In this document: positions 7,768-15,522 of the stretch, piece by piece
Position numbering within the stretch: the stretch's first letter is position 1
Layout: each line of letters opens with the position of its first letter
Source of the DNA: JALRBM01 sp966186595
Lineage (GTDB): Bacteria; Patescibacteriota; Saccharimonadia; Saccharimonadales; Saccharimonadaceae
Direction: 5' to 3'
Length of the DNA: 48,491 nucleotides
Assembly: GCA_966186595.1 (NCBI GenBank)
Contig: CBIFWO010000005.1
Span: 1 to 48,491, forward strand
Notes under the pieces: model-generated
What the model saw: the letters and a program-made list of their open reading frames with translations, nothing else
Told to the model about the DNA's origin: nothing
Database searches by the model: none
Made by a program: the position numbers and the translations under genes

Positions 7768-10644
7768 CTATCGTAGCTTTACTGATATCTCACTATCATG
7801 GTTTTTATTGTCACCGCGCAGATGGAGTCTCTCTTCAGTCGCTACAGCCTGTCGAGAAGTGGCCGTTGGGGGTACTTGAGATGACTTTGTCTCTACATCC
7901 GTAGGGGGCAAAAAAGGATTTGGTTCGGACGATACCGGTTGCACCGGTGTAAAAGGCGTTGGTGTAATAGCTGGTGGCGTCACCACAGGAGGAGCCGTGG
8001 ATGGCGAAGTGGCTATCGAAGCGTTGTTCGTCTTAGGTGTTTGTAACGCACCAGCTTGAGGCTTCGCCGCCCCCAACTGCTTTCTTTTTGCCAACCATTC
8101 GTCTAAGAAGGATGGTCCAGAGGAACCAGCCGGCTTCGCTGCACCTAATTGTTGCTGCCGGCCCTTTGCCAGGGCGTCCGATTTCGCCTTTTTCTCGGCG
8201 TCTGCCGCCCCTAGACGAGCAAATATCTCCTTCTCCACAGTGGCACGTGGCTTTCCATATTTTGCCGCCGACAACCTCTTCAGTGCATCACTTAGCTGCG
8301 GGTTAGCATGCCCCATAGGTGGGACAAAAGACATACTAAAAGGTGTGGAAGGAACATTATGAATCATAACGCTTGTAATAGACTGGTAGTTCGGTAATTT
8401 CGTTAGATCTTCCGCCTCAAAGGTCGGCGCAAACTTTTTAACCAGAATTTCCGCATCTGTGATACCTATTCGACCACTGATTACTGTTCCCACGTTACCA
8501 ATAATTGCCTCACGAATTTTCTCCGTTAGCTGTGTCATAAACTGATTACCTAGAATCAAGTTAAGACGGTACTTTCGTGCCTCTGAAAGAATCGATTCAA
8601 AGCTTTCAGTCGCAAAGTTTTGCACCTCATCAACATACAGTGAAAAGTCTATTCGCTGATCTTCCGGAAGATCAGCCCTACTCATCGCTGCCGCCTGAAA
8701 CTTCATCACAAAGATAATACCAATCAGTCGAGAATTGAGATCCCCCATCTTTCCTTTACTGAGATTAACAAGAAGAATCTTCTTGTTATCCATGATTTCC
8801 CGCAGATTAAAACCACTCTTTGTCTGACCAATGATATTTCGCATTGCATCGTTAGAAATAAATGGGCCGAACTTACTTACCACCCAACTAATTACCTCGC
8901 CTGCCTCATTAGATTTCTGCGAGGCCGGGAATTCTTTTGTCCAGAAATCCAGGACGGTTTGATCCGTCACATATTTTAGCTTGCTTTTCATAAAGTCAGG
9001 ATCAATCAAAAGCTTGGGTATATCAATAAATGTCCCCCCGTTCGGATCGGACATCAAAAGAAGTGCTGCATTACGGAAAATATGCTCCAATCGTGGTCCC
9101 ACGATTCCAGTGTGGCCAGGGTCGTAGAGTCCGTAGAGCATATTGATCGCTTCCTGTACCAGGAAATCTTTTTGATCAGGGCTGTCAAATTCAAACATGT
9201 TCAGACCAATCGGATTAGCCATATCGCCCGGATTAAAATAGATAACATCCTCAACCCGTTCCTTGGGCACCTTGCCTAATAATGTTTCCACTGCATCACC
9301 GTGCGGATCAATAAAGGCAAACCCACGGCCGTCCATCATATCTTGAAAGGCGAGGTTTTCTAATAGGACCGACTTACCCGTACCGGTCTGACCAATTATA
9401 TAAGTATGGCGGCGGCGATCATTCGTACTCAACCGTATAGGTTTCTTAACACCACGAAATTCGTTATAGCCCAGAAGAAAGCCCTCTTCCATCACTGCTG
9501 TTGGTCCGTCAACCTGTTTGGACATTTGGCGCTCCACTTGCGCCGTTGGAATATTCTTTTGATTTGGCAAATGGAAGATGCTGGCCAGTTCCACGCTATT
9601 GAGAACGTTGCGCACGACGGTCTGTGGAAAGAAGCGAAAGATATATGCAGTCACTAACTCTTCTATATTTTTCGTAACAGTAAACTTAAAACCATTATGA
9701 CTCGGGGAGTCAAAGAGAGAAAAGGCAGCAACAATATTCTTTAATAGTCCCTGAGCTCGTCCCGCGGTATTCGAAGATACAATGACACGAACTAATACCT
9801 CGTATGCTGGATAACGTGTTTTTTCCTCAATAGCTTCAACAGTTGCCTGCTCGAGTGAAGTAAGCTGTTTATCCTCTGGTTTTACTTCGCCTTGCTCAGG
9901 TGGTTTCCAGAGTGCCTCCATCAGATCTTTTGGAGGCATCATTCCCCCAAAACCAGGCTTTTTCTTACCTTTCTCTTTGCGAATACTTTCGACTGTACTT
10001 ATTGAACTGCGCGTCCACCCCTCCCTGGCTGGGCGAATCATTAACTGAATCGCAGCCCCATCTTCCCGGCCCGCCGCAGAAAGTGCATTGAGAAGCGCCC
10101 TAGAGGCATCCTGCTTTGACTCCTTATAAGTAGCAATGGGGTAAACGAAATCTTTCTTTAATGTAAATTCTCCCCCAATCGTGCCGGTCATCTTCCCCAC
10201 TTGGCTAAAAATATTGTGCTCAGTGACCTCTTCTAAGCGCGCAGAAGGATACGCAGCGGCGACGGCCTGTCGAACCACATCGACAAGTACATAAGGTACT
10301 ACAACGTAATAATGCACGAGACCTTTATGCGCAGCGATTTCAAGAGAGATATGTCGCTGTCCATAAATCCTACTCTTAAAACCCTTCGTTGCCGTACTCG
10401 CAATGATGTTATACATCACCTGTGCTTGGGATAAGACCTCTTCGTTAATATCACGCTCGTCCCTTCCAGAACTCTCAATATCTTCACTGGAAGGCGGGAG
10501 ATGGATAACCATGGGAACCATCTTCAATCCACGCTCATAATTCTTTGCCTCACGAAGTGTCCTTCTGTATTGAGAAAAAACAAAAAAGCCCACAGCCAAG
10601 CCAAGAAACGCGACAACGAAGATGCTTATAAATACCCCCGCCAT
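7768..10644 (-). CDS. HerA/VirD4-like membrane-anchored ATPase (type IV secretion/DNA-transfer type)
   Basis: 958 residues. Seen: one N-terminal transmembrane helix (1-22); an unassigned N-terminal domain (~30-380); P-loop YIIGQTGTGKS near residue 415 followed by FIDPHGDAVETLL (the DPHGD motif of HerA/TraG-type ATPases); Walker B LYVDEVQNF near 670; a TraM-recognition-like segment (ARKYRLNLILGNQFMTQL, ~690); and a Pro/Ala/Thr-rich low-complexity tail of ~170 residues. Known: such ATPases power DNA or protein translocation in T4SS and related machines, and similar genes are frequent in Saccharibacteria. The exact substrate is unknown. The upstream gene at 10666 is probably in the same operon (21 bp gap). 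No relaxase or VirB4 is seen in the window. Confidence 0.8.
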   Translation of the reverse strand: MAGVFISIFVVAFLGLAVGFFVFSQYRRTLREAKNYERGLKMVPMVIHLPPSSEDIESSGRDERDINEEVLSQAQVMYNIIASTATKGFKSRIYGQRHISLEIAAHKGLVHYYVVVPYVLVDVVRQAVAAAYPSARLEEVTEHNIFSQVGKMTGTIGGEFTLKKDFVYPIATYKESKQDASRALLNALSAAGREDGAAIQLMIRPAREGWTRSSISTVESIRKEKGKKKPGFGGMMPPKDLMEALWKPPEQGEVKPEDKQLTSLEQATVEAIEEKTRYPAYEVLVRVIVSSNTAGRAQGLLKNIVAAFSLFDSPSHNGFKFTVTKNIEELVTAYIFRFFPQTVVRNVLNSVELASIFHLPNQKNIPTAQVERQMSKQVDGPTAVMEEGFLLGYNEFRGVKKPIRLSTNDRRRHTYIIGQTGTGKSVLLENLAFQDMMDGRGFAFIDPHGDAVETLLGKVPKERVEDVIYFNPGDMANPIGLNMFEFDSPDQKDFLVQEAINMLYGLYDPGHTGIVGPRLEHIFRNAALLLMSDPNGGTFIDIPKLLIDPDFMKSKLKYVTDQTVLDFWTKEFPASQKSNEAGEVISWVVSKFGPFISNDAMRNIIGQTKSGFNLREIMDNKKILLVNLSKGKMGDLNSRLIGIIFVMKFQAAAMSRADLPEDQRIDFSLYVDEVQNFATESFESILSEARKYRLNLILGNQFMTQLTEKIREAIIGNVGTVISGRIGITDAEILVKKFAPTFEAEDLTKLPNYQSITSVMIHNVPSTPFSMSFVPPMGHANPQLSDALKRLSAAKYGKPRATVEKEIFARLGAADAEKKAKSDALAKGRQQQLGAAKPAGSSGPSFLDEWLAKRKQLGAAKPQAGALQTPKTNNASIATSPSTAPPVVTPPAITPTPFTPVQPVSSEPNPFLPPTDVETKSSQVPPTATSRQAVATEERLHLRGDNKNHDSEISVKLR

Positions 10645-10665
10645 ATATCCAACACCATGTACGCC

Positions 10666-11079
10666 CTATGAGGCGCCCAACTCCTTCCCATACCGTTTGC
10701 GAATATAATCAGATTGAAGCCTGCCCACCTCTAGCTCACGCCTATATGGATCATCCTTGGTCTGGACAATAATTTTTTTTGCCTTATCAACCCACTCCTT
10801 CTCGATAAGATCATCGTCATTCGCAACCAGGGGCGTGTCATCAACAATCGCCGTTGTATTATCGTCTACCTGAGAAGCAGGAGGCACCACAAGAGGAGGA
10901 AGCACAGGTGTGGCCACAGGGACAGCCGGCGGCGCTTCACTACGTTGTTCGAGACGCTCCCTGTTCTGCTCGGGCCCTGTTTCTACTGTACTAAACGACG
11001 AATCATTCTCTTTGCTACGTTCATAAGTGGGTACAGGATACTCAGGTCCAAGATTGGGTGCAGGGAGTTTCGGTTCCAT
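10666..11079 (-). CDS. conserved hypothetical protein, disordered N-terminus
   Basis: 137 residues, no recognised fold. Residues 1-80 are Pro/Glu/Ser/Val-rich and look disordered. Residues ~88-137 are a compact charged helical region (IEKEWVDKAKKIIVQT, DPYRRELEVGRLQSDYIRKRYG) that looks like the conserved part. It lies 21 bp upstream of the HerA/VirD4-like ATPase, so a partner or adaptor role is plausible but inferred. The ATG is preceded by TATAAT after exactly 7 nt, with no Shine-Dalgarno, which predicts a leaderless mRNA. Confidence 0.75.
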   Translation of the reverse strand: MEPKLPAPNLGPEYPVPTYERSKENDSSFSTVETGPEQNRERLEQRSEAPPAVPVATPVLPPLVVPPASQVDDNTTAIVDDTPLVANDDDLIEKEWVDKAKKIIVQTKDDPYRRELEVGRLQSDYIRKRYGKELGAS

Positions 11080-11086
11080 ATCTGTA

Positions 11087-11095
11087 ATTATAGCA
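11087..11095 (-). promoter_or_regulatory. extended -10 promoter, predicted leaderless
   Basis: The minus strand reads TGCTATAAT, then 7 nt, then the ATG of the 10666-11079 gene. Transcription starting 7 nt after the -10 would begin at the A of the start codon. There is no convincing -35 at the standard distance. Confidence 0.65.
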
Positions 11096-11122
11096 TAATC
11101 ATCACATTCAATATACGATCAT

Positions 11123-11515
11123 TTAACTTGTTCTTTTTGCGATGTAGAGGCACCCTACAACTCCAAAAATCGTTACCAAAAATACCTCATAAAATCCCAC
11201 TTCACCTACAGAATGCAGACCTATCAACATGATAGGCACTAGAGTTAAGATGGACGAGAAATAATAAGCGCGCTGAAATGTTAGAGCATTTATCGGTCGC
11301 TTAACTGAGGCAAGCAAAGCTAGTTTAGCTACCGCCCCGCTTAACCACAGTAATAAATAAGTCAGCACACCAAGTACTGACAAATATAACAAAACAAAAA
11401 GAGCAAATATCCCGAGAGGACCAACACCGGTAGGTGTGGTCGAGTACAGCATCAACACTACTAGAATCGTCGCAACAAGCGAACTCGCAGTAACAAGCCT
11501 TTTTAACATATCCAT
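11123..11515 (-). CDS. hypothetical four-helix membrane protein
   Basis: About 130 residues with four predicted transmembrane segments (SSLVATILVVLMLYS; LGIFALFVLLYLSVLGVLTYLL; YYFSSILTLVPIMLIGL; EVFLVTIFGVVGCLYIA). Family not recognised. The open frame can extend to a TTG at 11533, but the ATG at 11515 and another at 11509 lie directly after GAGTGAGG, so the start is one of these. It lies 43 bp upstream of the leaderless gene that precedes the ATPase. The upstream side is the long unexplained region 11534-12577. Confidence 0.6.
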   Translation of the reverse strand: MDMLKRLVTASSLVATILVVLMLYSTTPTGVGPLGIFALFVLLYLSVLGVLTYLLLWLSGAVAKLALLASVKRPINALTFQRAYYFSSILTLVPIMLIGLHSVGEVGFYEVFLVTIFGVVGCLYIAKRTS

Positions 11516-11533
11516 CCTCACTCCCCAACCCAA

Positions 11534-12577
11534 GACGAAAACAAGAGAGCCTGAGCAGCAACCCTAAAGTCGGAGTCACAACATCCGCCGCTTAAATAAA
11601 CTATTAGGCGCGTGTGGCTAAGACAGATCGCTGCTCAAGGCAACTGACCGCTCCGGGAAAACCCGGGGCATTCATGCGTCACGTTCCGTGATACACCTGG
11701 TATTCTCACTACTAAGGACATCGTGTAATAGGGATTAACCAGATGTATCGCGTACTTGTTATACGCGCGCTCAACACCATGTTTGGCGGAGCATCGGCAA
11801 CGTCACATCAACATACTAAAAAGGTACGTGGTCTATAGAATAGACCAAAGTTTATGGAGTGGCGTTACCGAGTTTCCGTCAAAACTCTATAACTGCTTGG
11901 AATTGTTAAGGTATTTTTGCTTTTTTAATTTTTGTAAAAAGCTTATGGCTACTGTAGCACGGGGATACTATTTGGTCAAGATGCACACTCTAAAAATATG
12001 TTGTTATTAAATCTACCTGCTATTTTATTCTCCATTTATACAGGTGTTATTTTCAACTTGTTGATTTATTATCTACGTTGTATTATGGACTTCAGTTGAG
12101 CTTGGCACCATTTTAAATTTAGTTTCCCCGCCCCTCTTCTATACCTGCCGTCAAATCATCTTGTTGGCGGGTAACCATTTTAGGATTCATATCAACTGTG
12201 TCCAAGGCTCCTCCGGATCTCAACTTCACAGCACATTTTTATCAACATACAGGAATTTCCTACAAGAAATTGTTATCCAGAAATTGTGGAGATCTCCAAC
12301 TTTAATTCATCATTCATGGCACAATTAAAAAATTGATCGTGATATCAATTTGAAGACTGCTGGCTGGGACATCCGTGGATTGTCGCGAACCGCTACGTTT
12401 GATATCCCATACCTTTTTCTAATTGAATAATAATTATATACACATATTCTGCATCTAAATTATCGAGTTCTTCCTTACGGCACCTTCGTCAATTCTCACG
12501 AAAAGGACGGTTTTCGGTAACGACAAGTGATGACTTCTTCGTGGTATTTTTTACCAGAACTTTTTTATAAAAACTTG
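11534..12577. other. ~1 kb intergenic region without a recognisable gene, rich in short inverted repeats
   Basis: No open frame here looks like a protein by composition or family. The left part (11600-11880) is GC-richer and holds several short perfect hairpins: CCGGG-AAAA-CCCGG at 11655-11669, TCACG-TTC-CGTGA near 11679, and GGTCTATAGAATAGACC near 11829. The right part (11890-12577) is AT-rich with palindromes GGAGATCTCC (~12284), ATTGAT/ATCAAT (~12333) and CGAAAA/TTTTCG (~12500). It could be a structured RNA, a long 5' UTR of the 11123 gene, or decayed DNA. I do not recognise it as SRP RNA, 6S RNA or an intron. Confidence 0.5.
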
Positions 12578-12606
12578 TTGACACAAGCGCTTTAGCAGCT
12601 TATTAT
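12578..12606 (+). promoter_or_regulatory. near-consensus promoter of the candidate small RNA
   Basis: TTGACA (12578-12583), 17 nt spacer, TATTAT (12601-12606). This has the best -35 match in the window. Predicted start near 12613. Confidence 0.8.
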
Positions 12607-12612
12607 AGGGGT

Positions 12613-12707
12613 AGCTTCTGAATAAAAAAATTGTACAGAAGCCAAAAATAAACACCGAATCTAAAACTCCACACGAAACAACCACTACTCGCAGGTGGTT
12701 GTTTTTG
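12613..12707 (+). ncRNA. candidate small RNA of unknown class (~95 nt)
   Basis: A short transcription unit bounded by a strong promoter and a strong intrinsic terminator with no convincing protein between. Seen: a 5' hairpin (GCTTCTG 12614-12620 with CAGAAGC 12636-12642, A-rich loop), an A/C-rich single-stranded stretch (12644-12675), and the terminator hairpin. One frame stays open through the terminator but starts only at ATT or CTG and has no ribosome site, so coding is unlikely. It sits next to the tmRNA 3' end, on the opposite strand. The class is not recognised; it could be a regulatory RNA or an attenuated leader whose gene was lost. Confidence 0.6.
12676..12707 (+). terminator. intrinsic terminator of the candidate small RNA
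   Basis: The stem ACAACCAC / GTGGTTGT (12678-12685 with 12695-12702) is followed by TTTTGTT. Confidence 0.85.
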
Positions 12708-12717
12708 TTATCTTACA

Positions 12718-12739
12718 AAAAAGAAGTGCCAGGCACTTC
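12718..12739 (-). terminator. intrinsic terminator of tmRNA
   Basis: On the minus strand GAAGTG-CCTGG-CACTTC is followed by TTTTTT, about 20 nt past the tmRNA CCA end. Confidence 0.8.
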
Positions 12740-12758
12740 CTTATGAATATTTTCAGTC

Positions 12759-13161
12759 TGGTGGAGCTGCGGGGTACTGCCCCCCGGTCCAAAAGGTAAC
12801 ACATCATTCTTCTACAAGCATAGTCTGTTTTGAGATTTGTGACGAACCAAACTTAAGAACAAACAAAAATGAATGAGCCGTCACGTGGTAAGTTTTCCTT
12901 CCAGGATGCCACTGCCCATCAAGAAAGTAAGTAACATAAAATATGACATCACTCACCAATATGTTACCTCCTGGCATGTGATGGTCGCTAGCGTTAGGCT
13001 GCGACTGGCGCAAAAGCAGGTGCGCGGAAAGCGCTAGCTGCGTTAGCAACTACTGCTTTTACTTTTGCAACAAAGTTTGCAATTAAAAATATACGTTACG
13101 CGTATGGTCGACTTGCAAAATGATATGTTAAATTCCCTCTGTCGAAAGCTAATTCAGCCCC
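12759..13161 (-). ncRNA. ssrA: transfer-messenger RNA (tmRNA)
   Basis: About 403 nt, one-piece tmRNA for ribosome rescue. Seen: 5' end GGGGCTGAATTAGCTTTCGACAG and 3' end CAGCTCCACCA. These form the 7-bp acceptor with the G3:U pair that alanyl-tRNA synthetase requires; CCA is encoded. The tag reading frame is predicted at 13080-12994: it begins GCA AAC (ANFVAKVKAVV), continues ANAASAFRAP and ends AFAPVAA-TAA, 28 residues. The resume codon is inferred from the Ala-Asn start common to other tags. Odd: the T-arm is CGGGG-GGCAGTA-CCCCG, whose loop departs from the usual TTCRANY. An 81-codon open frame across this region is an artefact. Confidence 0.95.
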
Positions 13162-13176
13162 AAACATGACTATGGT

Positions 13177-13205
13177 AGTATACCATGATTTGCAGGCGAA
13201 AGCTA
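13177..13205 (-). promoter_or_regulatory. tmRNA promoter
   Basis: On the minus strand TAGCTT (13200-13205), 17 nt, TATACT (13177-13182) preceded by TGG. Predicted start near 13170, a few nt before the mature tmRNA end, which RNase P would trim. It overlaps the comM promoter on the other strand. Confidence 0.6.
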
Positions 13206-13218
13206 GTTATGCTTAACT
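13190..13218 (+). promoter_or_regulatory. comM promoter
   Basis: TTGCAG (13190-13195), 17 nt, TTAACT (13213-13218) preceded by TGC. Predicted start near 13225, only ~4 nt before the comM ATG. There is no Shine-Dalgarno. Confidence 0.6.
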
Positions 13219-13228
13219 TACATGCAGT

Positions 13229-14743
13229 ATGACTGCAATCGCAAAGGTCCGGTCTGTCGCGCCGGTGGGTTTTAAGGGATATCTTATAGAGGTAGAGAGT
13301 GACGCCACAAAAGGCTTGCCAAGCCTCCAAATCGTAGGACTGGGCAACAAGGCAATCGACGAAGCTAAAGAGCGAGTCAAAAGTGCAATCTCCAACTCAC
13401 AGCTAGAATATCCCGCCCGTCGCATTACAATCAACCTGGCTCCTGCCGAACTTCCGAAAGATGGCACCCACTATGATCTCCCGATTGCCCTGGCCATCTT
13501 GGTTAGCAGTGGACAACTTCGTCAAGAAGAAGTAGAGAATGCAGCTTTCGCAGGAGAGCTGGCGCTCGATGGCAGCCTGCGCCCCATAAGAGGGGCGATC
13601 ACTATCGCAGAAACTGCCAGGGACGCTGGCCTCGCTCGTCTGTACCTTCCCGAAGCGAATGCCAATCAAGCATATTTAGTCAGAGGCATAACAATTATTC
13701 CTATTAACTCACTCCGGTCGCTATACCTTCACCTCAAAGGGGAAGTTCCCCTCTCACCTCTTCAGAAATCGACTCTCTCCCAACCCTCCACCCCTTCCTC
13801 CCCAATCCTGGATGAAATCAGAGGTCAGGAACAAGCGAAGCGCGCTCTCATTATCGCTGCGGCAGGACATCATAATATCCTTCTTGCTGGCTCACCGGGT
13901 TCGGGCAAGACAATGCTCGCCCGAACACTCCCATCCTTAATTCCTCCATTATCCCAAGAAGAGCAGATAGCTGTCACAAAGCTTCATAGCTTGGCGGGCG
14001 AAGCCATTGATACGATAGTTTCTTCGCGCCCCTTTCGCTCCCCCCACCATACAGCAAGCCGTGTCTCCCTAATCGGGGGCGGACCCAAGTCAAAACCAGG
14101 TGATATCAGCCTTGCTCATCATGGCGTACTTTTCCTTGACGAGATACCAGAATACCCTCGAACCTCCTTAGAAGCCCTACGTCAGCCACTTGAAGATAGG
14201 GCAATAACCGTCAGCCGCGCCAACGGTCACGCTTCATATCCAGCAGACTTTATGCTCGTTGCAACCATGAATCCTTGCCCCTGTGGGTTCTACGGCGATC
14301 AAAGTCGTGAGTGTACATGTAGCACCACCCAGATTCTCGCCTACCAAAAGCGACTTTCGGGACCGTTTATGGATCGAATTGATCTTGTCGTCAATGTTTC
14401 CCGGGTTTCTAACGACGATCTTCTCCGGGAAAGCGTGGAGTCTAAAAAACAACACCTTGCAGCTCAAATTGCGATTAAAAATGCCTTGAGTCTTCAGCAA
14501 AACAGATATAAAAGTAGTATCAAAAACAACGGCAACCTCACCAGCAGTGACATTAAACGACACCTGGCACTCTCACCAGATGTCCGCCAGCTTCTCGCTA
14601 CAGCCACTGATAAGCTCAATTTGAGCGCGAGAAGCTATTTTAGAGTCATTAAAGTAGCGCGGACCATAGCAGATCTAGAGCAATCCCTGGAAATCACCTC
14701 GGCACACGTTAGCGAAGCGCTTCAATATAGACAAAACTCTTGA
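13229..14743 (+). CDS. comM: YifB/ComM-family AAA+ ATPase (Mg-chelatase-like)
   Basis: 504 residues, normal length. ComM is a ring helicase that helps integrate incoming DNA during natural transformation by branch migration. Seen: the N-terminal ChlI-like domain (GLPSLQIVGLGNKAIDEAKERVKSA; ITINLAPAELPKDGTHYDLPIA), Walker A LLAGSPGSGKT near 224, Walker B GVLFLDEIPEY near 305, the Cys pair region NPCPCGFYGD near 350, and the sensor segment SGPFMDRIDLVV. In this window it pairs functionally with the type IV pilus locus, the usual uptake machine. The mRNA is predicted to be nearly leaderless. The infC promoter overlaps its stop codon. Confidence 0.93.
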   Translation: MTAIAKVRSVAPVGFKGYLIEVESDATKGLPSLQIVGLGNKAIDEAKERVKSAISNSQLEYPARRITINLAPAELPKDGTHYDLPIALAILVSSGQLRQEEVENAAFAGELALDGSLRPIRGAITIAETARDAGLARLYLPEANANQAYLVRGITIIPINSLRSLYLHLKGEVPLSPLQKSTLSQPSTPSSPILDEIRGQEQAKRALIIAAAGHHNILLAGSPGSGKTMLARTLPSLIPPLSQEEQIAVTKLHSLAGEAIDTIVSSRPFRSPHHTASRVSLIGGGPKSKPGDISLAHHGVLFLDEIPEYPRTSLEALRQPLEDRAITVSRANGHASYPADFMLVATMNPCPCGFYGDQSRECTCSTTQILAYQKRLSGPFMDRIDLVVNVSRVSNDDLLRESVESKKQHLAAQIAIKNALSLQQNRYKSSIKNNGNLTSSDIKRHLALSPDVRQLLATATDKLNLSARSYFRVIKVARTIADLEQSLEITSAHVSEALQYRQNS

Positions 14744-14768
14744 ACTACTGTCGCTAATCTGTTAAACT
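14740..14768 (+). promoter_or_regulatory. infC-rpmI-rplT promoter
   Basis: TTGAAC (14740-14745, overlapping the comM TGA), 17 nt, TAAACT (14763-14768). Start near 14775, leader about 43 nt. Confidence 0.65.
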
Positions 14769-14817
14769 AGCAAACGAGTAACGCTTTGTTATTGCAGAGT
14801 CAAAAAGGAGACCAGCA

Positions 14818-15324
14818 ATCAATCAATCAATTCGCATCAACGAGGCTATTCGCTCTAGCGAGCTTCGAGTCATTGGGACAAATGGCGAGCAACTCGGTAT
14901 CATGAGTCGATCTGAAGCCCTTAAGATGGCTGAAGAAGCAGGTGTGGACCTTGTCGAAATCTCACCTAACGCTGATCCTCCTGTTGCAAAAATCATTGAC
15001 TGGGGTAAATACCAGTACCAAAAGATGAAGGAACAACAGAAGAATCGCAAGAGTAGCAAGGCAAGTGAATTGAAACAAATGCGACTTGGATTAAAGATCG
15101 GCGCAAATGATCTTGATATCAAGTTGCGAAAAATCCGAGGCTTTCTTGCAGCCGGCCACAAGGTAAAGATTCTCATCTTCTTCCGTGGTCGCGAGATGGC
15201 CCACAAGGAATTAGGCTACGAAATGATTGATCAGATAGCTCAGCTCCTCGAAAATGACGCAATCTTAGAGCAGAAGCCTCAGATGGCTGGTCGCAATCTG
15301 AGCATAGTAGTAAGGAGTAAGTAA
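14818..15324 (+). CDS. infC: translation initiation factor IF-3 with AUC start codon
   Basis: 168 residues. IF-3 binds the 30S subunit, blocks premature 50S joining and proofreads the start codon. The conserved N-terminal domain (INEAIRSSELRVIGTNGEQLGIM) lies upstream of the first ATG (14902) in the same frame, so that ATG cannot be the start. The only well-spaced site is AAAGGAG (14804-14810) 7 nt before ATC at 14818. Known: IF-3 discriminates against non-AUG starts, and E. coli infC uses AUU for negative autoregulation; AUC here fits the same logic. The C-terminal domain (LKIGANDLDIKLRKIRGFL; VKILIFFRGREMAH) is complete. The stop overlaps the rpmI ATG by one base. Confidence 0.93.
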   Translation: MNQSIRINEAIRSSELRVIGTNGEQLGIMSRSEALKMAEEAGVDLVEISPNADPPVAKIIDWGKYQYQKMKEQQKNRKSSKASELKQMRLGLKIGANDLDIKLRKIRGFLAAGHKVKILIFFRGREMAHKELGYEMIDQIAQLLENDAILEQKPQMAGRNLSIVVRSK

Positions 15325-15518
15325 TGCCAAAGTTAAAGACCCACAAAGGTACCGCGAAGCGTATCAAGCTTACCAGCACCGGTAAGCTGACCCGTCGTCG
15401 TGCCTTCGGTAACCACTTGTTATCGAAAAAGAGTAAAAGTCGTAAGCGTGCCATCAACAGAGGCGCAGCCGTTACCGGTGCCATGGCGAAGAACGTTAAA
15501 CGAGCCCTAGGAGTATAG
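15324..15518 (+). CDS. rpmI: 50S ribosomal protein L35
   Basis: 64 residues, strongly basic, full length. Seen: MPKLKTHKGTAKRIKLTSTGKL and RRAFGNHLLSKKSKSRKR, matching the L35 family. It sits between infC and rplT in the conserved IF-3/L35/L20 operon order. The ATG follows AAGGAGTAAGTA and overlaps the infC stop, so translation is coupled. Confidence 0.96.
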   Translation: MPKLKTHKGTAKRIKLTSTGKLTRRRAFGNHLLSKKSKSRKRAINRGAAVTGAMAKNVKRALGV

Positions 15519-15522
15519 AATC

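Noticed and set aside
11620..11670. Possible SRP RNA domain IV on the minus strand (GGTCAG ... AGCAGC)
   Set aside because: The spacing between the two motifs is wrong and the GGAA-type tetraloop segment is missing; probably chance.
11756..12010. An 84-codon frame in the 1-kb non-coding region
   Set aside because: Cys/Tyr/Arg-rich random-like composition, no ribosome site, no family resemblance; starts inside a hairpin-rich stretch.
12620..12716. A possible leader peptide in the candidate small RNA (Thr-rich, with a run of Thr codons before the terminator)
   Set aside because: The frame lacks ATG/GTG/TTG at a sensible place and a ribosome site, and no biosynthetic gene follows, so amino-acid attenuation is not supported.
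12804..13049. An 81-codon open frame on the minus strand
   Set aside because: It lies inside the tmRNA and reads its structured parts in a frame different from the tag. It has no ribosome site.
13229..14743. Recoding of UGA as in Absconditabacteria/Gracilibacteria
   Set aside because: comM ends at TGA at the family-expected position, and full-length conserved proteins contain no in-frame TGA.
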